9,110 nucleotides of DNA from Agaricicola taiwanensis_A (GTDB lineage Bacteria > Pseudomonadota > Alphaproteobacteria > Rhizobiales > Methylopilaceae), in NCBI GenBank assembly GCA_040394255.1, contig JBEBSP010000110.1, positions 1-9,110 of the forward strand, given 5' to 3'. A program made the translations under genes and the position numbers. Positions within the stretch are counted from its first letter, which is position 1; the number at the start of each line of letters is the position of its first letter. The notes under the pieces were generated by a model. It was not told where the DNA came from. It did no database searches and saw only the letters and a program-made list of their open reading frames with translations. Below are positions 5,962 through 9,110 of the stretch, one piece after another.

Positions 5962-7399
5962 AGTCGGTCAACGCCAGCGTGGCGTGGCCGGTGGCGCTGG
6001 CGGCCTCCGCGAAGCAGGTTCCGATCCCGATCAGCACGGGGGCCGAGCCCAGCGCCGCGCCGTCGGCCGCCAGCCCCGCCAGCGTCGTGCCGTGCAGGCG
6101 CTCGTCCGGGCGCGAGACGCCCTCGGCCACCACCACCGGCGTCGCGGCGTCCAGCCCCTTCGCCATGAGGCGCGCCGCCAAATCCTTCGAGGTGCGCGCG
6201 CCCATGTAGACCACCAGCGTCGTGCGCGGATCGGCGAGGCCCTGCCAGTCGAGGTCCTTCGGCAGCGCGCCGTCGCGGGCGTGGCCGGTGACGAAGCGCA
6301 CCGACTGGGCGCGGTCGCGGTGGGTCAGCGAGACGCCGAGCCTGGCGGCGAGGGCGAAGGCGGCGGTGATGCCGGGCACGACCTCCACGGGGATGCCGGC
6401 CCGGTCAAGCTCGGCGATCTCCTCGCCGGCGCGGCCGAAGATCATGGGATCGCCGGATTTCAGCCGGACCACATGCTTGCCCTGCCGCGCGAGGCGGATC
6501 ATCAGCGCGTTGATGTCGTCCTGGCGGCAGGATGTCTTGCCGCCGCGCTTGCCGACCAGCATGCGTTTCGCCTCGCGGCGGGCCAGCTCCAGCACGTCGT
6601 CGGAGACGAGATCATCGAACAGGATGACGTCGGCCGCCTGCAGCGCGCGCATGGCCTTGATGGTGAGGTGCTCGGCGTCGCCCGGCCCCGCGCCGACCAT
6701 GGTGACGCGCCCGCGCGCATGGGTTTCGCCGCGGGCCTCGTCGATCAGGGCGTCGACCACGGCCTCGTCCTCGACGGCGCGGGAGAAGGCCAGATCGGAG
6801 AAGCGCTCCCAGAAGCGGCGGCGCTCGGCCCCCGGCTTGAGCGCCTCCAGGGTGCGGGCGCGGATGCGCATGGCCAGATCCGCCCAGTCGGTCAGCGCCT
6901 TCGGCAGCATGGCCTCGACCCGGCGGCGCACGTTCTGGCCGATGATGGGGGCCGCCCCCGTGGTGGAGATGCCGACGACCACCGGTGAGCGGTTGACGAT
7001 GGAGCCGAACTGGAAGCCGCAGAACGCGGGCTTGTCGATGACGTTCCAGGCGGTGCCGGCGGCCCGCGCGGCCTCGGCGAAGGCCTGGGCTTCGGCGTCA
7101 TCCCCGGCGTCGCAGATGGCGACACTGACGCCGGCAAGGTCGGCTGGCGTCCAGGCGCGACGGACGATGGTCAGGACGCCGGCGGCTTCCAGCCCGGCCA
7201 TCTCGTGATCGGGCTCGGCGGCGTAGACCTCGACCTTCGCACCGGCGGCGGCCACCAGTTCGGCCTTCCAGGCGGCGGCGTCGGTGCCGCCCGCGACCAG
7301 GGCGCGCCGGCCCTCCAGCGTCAGGAAGACCGGCAGCACGGCGAGCGCCGCCATCCGCGCGGGCGCGGCCTCAACCGGTTTTCTGGAGCGTATGTCCAT
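5954..7399 (-). CDS. cysG: Siroheme synthase (trifunctional CysG)
   Basis: The 481-residue protein has two parts. Residues about 20-170 form the precorrin-2 dehydrogenase/sirohydrochlorin ferrochelatase half. It has a degenerate Rossmann motif (VAGGTDAAAWK; the third glycine is T39), D97 in AICDAGD as a plausible catalytic aspartate, and NVIDKPAFCGFQFGSIVNRSP followed by GISTTGAAP. Residues about 230-475 form the uroporphyrinogen-III methyltransferase half: VGAGPGD at 235-241, KRGGKTSCRQDD near 284-295, LKSGDPMIFGR at 313-323, and PGITAAFALAARLGVSLTHRD. Together these convert uroporphyrinogen III to siroheme, the prosthetic group of assimilatory nitrite and sulfite reductases. It overlaps nasA by 29 bp. 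The ATG at 7399 is favoured by AAGAGG 7 nt upstream; an alternative ATG at 7354 (residue 16) would avoid the overlap and start nearer the conserved region. The T39 change probably reflects a lineage variant rather than loss of NAD binding, but I cannot test this. Confidence 0.94.
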   Translation of the reverse strand: MDIRSRKPVEAAPARMAALAVLPVFLTLEGRRALVAGGTDAAAWKAELVAAAGAKVEVYAAEPDHEMAGLEAAGVLTIVRRAWTPADLAGVSVAICDAGDDAEAQAFAEAARAAGTAWNVIDKPAFCGFQFGSIVNRSPVVVGISTTGAAPIIGQNVRRRVEAMLPKALTDWADLAMRIRARTLEALKPGAERRRFWERFSDLAFSRAVEDEAVVDALIDEARGETHARGRVTMVGAGPGDAEHLTIKAMRALQAADVILFDDLVSDDVLELARREAKRMLVGKRGGKTSCRQDDINALMIRLARQGKHVVRLKSGDPMIFGRAGEEIAELDRAGIPVEVVPGITAAFALAARLGVSLTHRDRAQSVRFVTGHARDGALPKDLDWQGLADPRTTLVVYMGARTSKDLAARLMAKGLDAATPVVVAEGVSRPDERLHGTTLAGLAADGAALGSAPVLIGIGTCFAEAASATGHATLALTDCA

Positions 7400-9110
7400 C
7401 GCACAGCCTCTTGATTTCCGAACGGCAGGAACCGCAATTGGTCCCGGCCTTCAACACCTCGCCGATCGCCTCGACCGTCACCGCCGCGCCCGATGCGATG
7501 GCGGCGACGATCGCGTTCACCCCGACGTCGAAGCAGGAGCAGACCGTCGCGCCCGGGTCGGCGACATCGGCTCCCGCCCGGCCGGCCAGCAGGCGCAGGC
7601 GGTCCTGCGGCTCGACCACGCCGCCATCCAGCTGATCGATTGCCCAGGATCGCGATACGGGAACAGGCTCGGGCGCGACGAAGAGCGCCGCCGCGAGGCG
7701 GCCTTCGTCGAACACGGCGAGCCGGTAACGACCGTTCGCGCTGTCCTTATACGCCAGAATATTGGCTTTGTCACTAAATCCAAATAGATTCTGTGCAAAT
7801 GCTGCCCAGTCGTCCGGCGCTTCGATGTCCGCCAGCTCCAGCCGCCAGCCGCCCCTGGCGCGGGCCAGCGCCGCATAGGCAAGATCGGGCATGGCCGGTT
7901 TGCCCCTTGTGACGGCGAAACCGTACCAGGCGGCGGGGCAGGGCGTGACGTCCACCGGCGTCAGCTTCAGCCCCGGCTGGCCCGAGACGGGATCGGTGCG
8001 CGGCGCGACGGCGGCGTCGATGCGGGCGGACGGTGCGTATTCGGATGTCCAGTGCATGGGAACGAAGACCGAGCCGCGCCGCTGGCGGTCGGTCACCAGC
8101 GCGCGGACCAGCGCGCCGCCGTGGTCGCCGGCGATGCGCACGAGGCCTGCGGGCGTGACGCCGAGGCGGGCGGCGTCGTCCGGGTGGATCTCGGCGAAGG
8201 GCTCGGCGATGTGGCTCGTCAGCCGCGCGGTCTTTCCGGTGCGGGTCATGGTGTGCCACTGGTCGCGGATGCGGCCGGTGTTGAGGCTCATGCGGGCGTC
8301 GCGCGGATCGGACCGCACCGGTGTCGGCACGAAGCGGGCCTTGCCGTCGGGGGTGTGGAAGCCGCCCTCGGCGAAGAAACGGCCGCCGACCGTGGGCGGC
8401 GTGCCGCCGCGCGGCGCGGGCCATTGGAAGGGCTCCATGCTGTCGTATCCGGCATCGGTGATGCCTGCCGCCGCGCCGATATCGAAGTCGCGGGCGCCGT
8501 CATTCTCGAAGGCGGAGAGCGCGGCGTGTTCGCGGAAGACGGCGGCGGGGCGCTGGTAATCGAAGGCCGCGCCGAAGCCCATGCGCCGGGCGACTTGCGT
8601 GATGATCCACCAGTCGGGCCGCGCCCTGCCGGGCAGCGGCAGGAAGCGCCGCTGGCGCGAGATGCGGCGCTCGGAATTGGTCACCGTGCCGTCCTTTTCG
8701 CCCCAGGCGGCGGCGGGCAGCAGCACATGGGCGAGGGCGGCGGTGTCGGCCCCGGTCACCACATCGGAGACCACGACGAAGGGACAACGGGCGAGGGCAT
8801 CACGGACCCGGTTGGCGGCGGGCATGGAGACCACCGGATTGGTGCCCATGATCCAGATCGCCCTGACGCGGCCGTCGCCCACGGCGTCGAACAGGTCGAC
8901 CGCCTTGAGGCCAGGGCCTTGCGCCATGCGCGGCGCATTCCAGAAGCGCGCCACGCGGTCGATGGAGGCGGCGTCGAAGTCCATATGGGCGGCGAGCTGG
9001 TTGGCGAGGCCGCCGACCTCGCGTCCGCCCATGGCGTTGGGCTGGCCGGTGACGGAAAAGGGGCCCATGCCGGGCCGTCCGATGCGGCCCGTCAGGAGGT
9101 GGCAGTTGAG
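7371..9110 (-). CDS. nasA: Assimilatory nitrate reductase catalytic subunit with C-terminal [2Fe-2S] domain (partial, 5' end outside window)
   Basis: 579 residues are visible. The frame stays open past the internal ATG at 9068 to the window edge (LNCHLLTGRIGRPG), so the gene begins outside and roughly 300 N-terminal residues, including the [4Fe-4S] site, are missing. Visible molybdopterin-oxidoreductase motifs are GPFSVTGQPNAMGG, IMGTNPVVSMP, then GRIRDQWHTMTRTGK and the MGD-binding domain ending near FVPMHWTSEYAP. The C-terminal 60 residues form a BFD-like [2Fe-2S] domain with C524, C526, C559 and C562 (fragment numbering; VCSCFDVG and GTNCGSC). This domain identifies NasA over dissimilatory NapA/NarG. 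It reduces nitrate to nitrite in the cytoplasm using bis-MGD molybdenum. cysG and mobA follow in an overlapping operon. An AT-rich, rare-codon patch (about 7741-7805) interrupts an otherwise very GC-rich gene, just before the [2Fe-2S] module. Confidence 0.95.
   Translation of the reverse strand, partial: LNCHLLTGRIGRPGMGPFSVTGQPNAMGGREVGGLANQLAAHMDFDAASIDRVARFWNAPRMAQGPGLKAVDLFDAVGDGRVRAIWIMGTNPVVSMPAANRVRDALARCPFVVVSDVVTGADTAALAHVLLPAAAWGEKDGTVTNSERRISRQRRFLPLPGRARPDWWIITQVARRMGFGAAFDYQRPAAVFREHAALSAFENDGARDFDIGAAAGITDAGYDSMEPFQWPAPRGGTPPTVGGRFFAEGGFHTPDGKARFVPTPVRSDPRDARMSLNTGRIRDQWHTMTRTGKTARLTSHIAEPFAEIHPDDAARLGVTPAGLVRIAGDHGGALVRALVTDRQRRGSVFVPMHWTSEYAPSARIDAAVAPRTDPVSGQPGLKLTPVDVTPCPAAWYGFAVTRGKPAMPDLAYAALARARGGWRLELADIEAPDDWAAFAQNLFGFSDKANILAYKDSANGRYRLAVFDEGRLAAALFVAPEPVPVSRSWAIDQLDGGVVEPQDRLRLLAGRAGADVADPGATVCSCFDVGVNAIVAAIASGAAVTVEAIGEVLKAGTNCGSCRSEIKRLCDGHTLQKTG
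7407..7412 (-). promoter_or_regulatory. Ribosome-binding site supporting the cysG start
   Basis: On the minus strand AAGAGG stands 7 nt before the ATG at 7399, inside the end of nasA. The alternative ATG at 7354 lacks an equally good site, which supports the overlapping start. Confidence 0.6.
7746..7774 (-). promoter_or_regulatory. Candidate internal promoter within nasA
   Basis: On the minus strand GTGACA (7774-7769) is separated by exactly 17 nt from TATAAG (7751-7746). Both are 5-of-6 matches to sigma70 consensus with the optimal spacer, pointing toward cysG and mobA. It lies in an unusually AT-rich part of the gene. A start near 7739 would leave about 340 nt before cysG. The coincidence could be due to local base composition, so this is tentative. 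Confidence 0.35.

Noticed and set aside
5452..7208. Long plus-strand frames opposite mobA and cysG
   Set aside because: They are antisense shadows of well-supported genes, with R/A/G/S-rich composition and no domains.
7762..7790. A plus-strand promoter in the nasA patch (TTGGCT, 17 nt, TAGATT)
   Set aside because: Both hexamers are only 4-of-6 matches and it would drive only antisense transcription with no gene downstream; probably chance in AT-rich sequence.
9066..9068. ATG at 9068 as the start of nasA
   Set aside because: The frame continues upstream to the window edge with NasA-like sequence (LNCHLLTGRIGRPG), so this methionine is internal.

Overview
The window looks like a high-GC alphaproteobacterial chromosome, most plausibly Rhizobiales-like. 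This is inferred from strong GC bias at third codon positions, the style of the CysG and NasA proteins, and intergenic palindromic repeats of the general kind known from rhizobia and Brucella. No rRNA, tRNA, CRISPR array, transposase or phage gene is visible.

Layout. Bases 1-95 hold the last 30 codons of what is probably the periplasmic adaptor (membrane-fusion protein) of an RND efflux pump. Bases 306-3440 (+) encode a complete 1044-residue RND inner-membrane permease, so the left third is an efflux operon whose two genes are separated by an unusual 210-bp gap. Bases 3579-4340 and 4469-5239 (+) encode two tandem paralogues of 253 and 256 residues, each fusing an N-terminal glutaredoxin-like domain (CSAC active site) to a C-terminal DinB/YfiT-like four-helix domain with three candidate metal-binding histidines. 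A conspicuous AT-rich interrupted dyad (3471-3523) containing a TATACT -10-like box precedes the first paralogue and is the best candidate for a regulated promoter. The right part is a minus-strand assimilatory nitrate reduction operon read leftward: nasA (partial, entering from the right edge), cysG and mobA. The genes overlap by 29 and 8 bp. NasA needs bis-MGD molybdenum cofactor (MobA makes the dinucleotide form), and the partner nitrite reductase, presumably outside the window, needs siroheme (made by CysG).

The most distinctive non-coding signal is a repeat family. Two near-full copies of about 120 bp (94-213 and 5242-5360) and one internally deleted 45-bp copy (4348-4392) fold into long hairpins, and substitutions between copies are compensated on the opposite arm. 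The full copies abut or supply stop codons of neighbouring genes, and one sits between convergent genes where it could act as a bidirectional terminator. A second signal is an AT-rich patch inside nasA carrying a good sigma70-like promoter (GTGACA, 17 nt, TATAAG) that could express cysG and mobA separately from nasA.

All functional assignments come from reading motifs. No database search or folding program was run.
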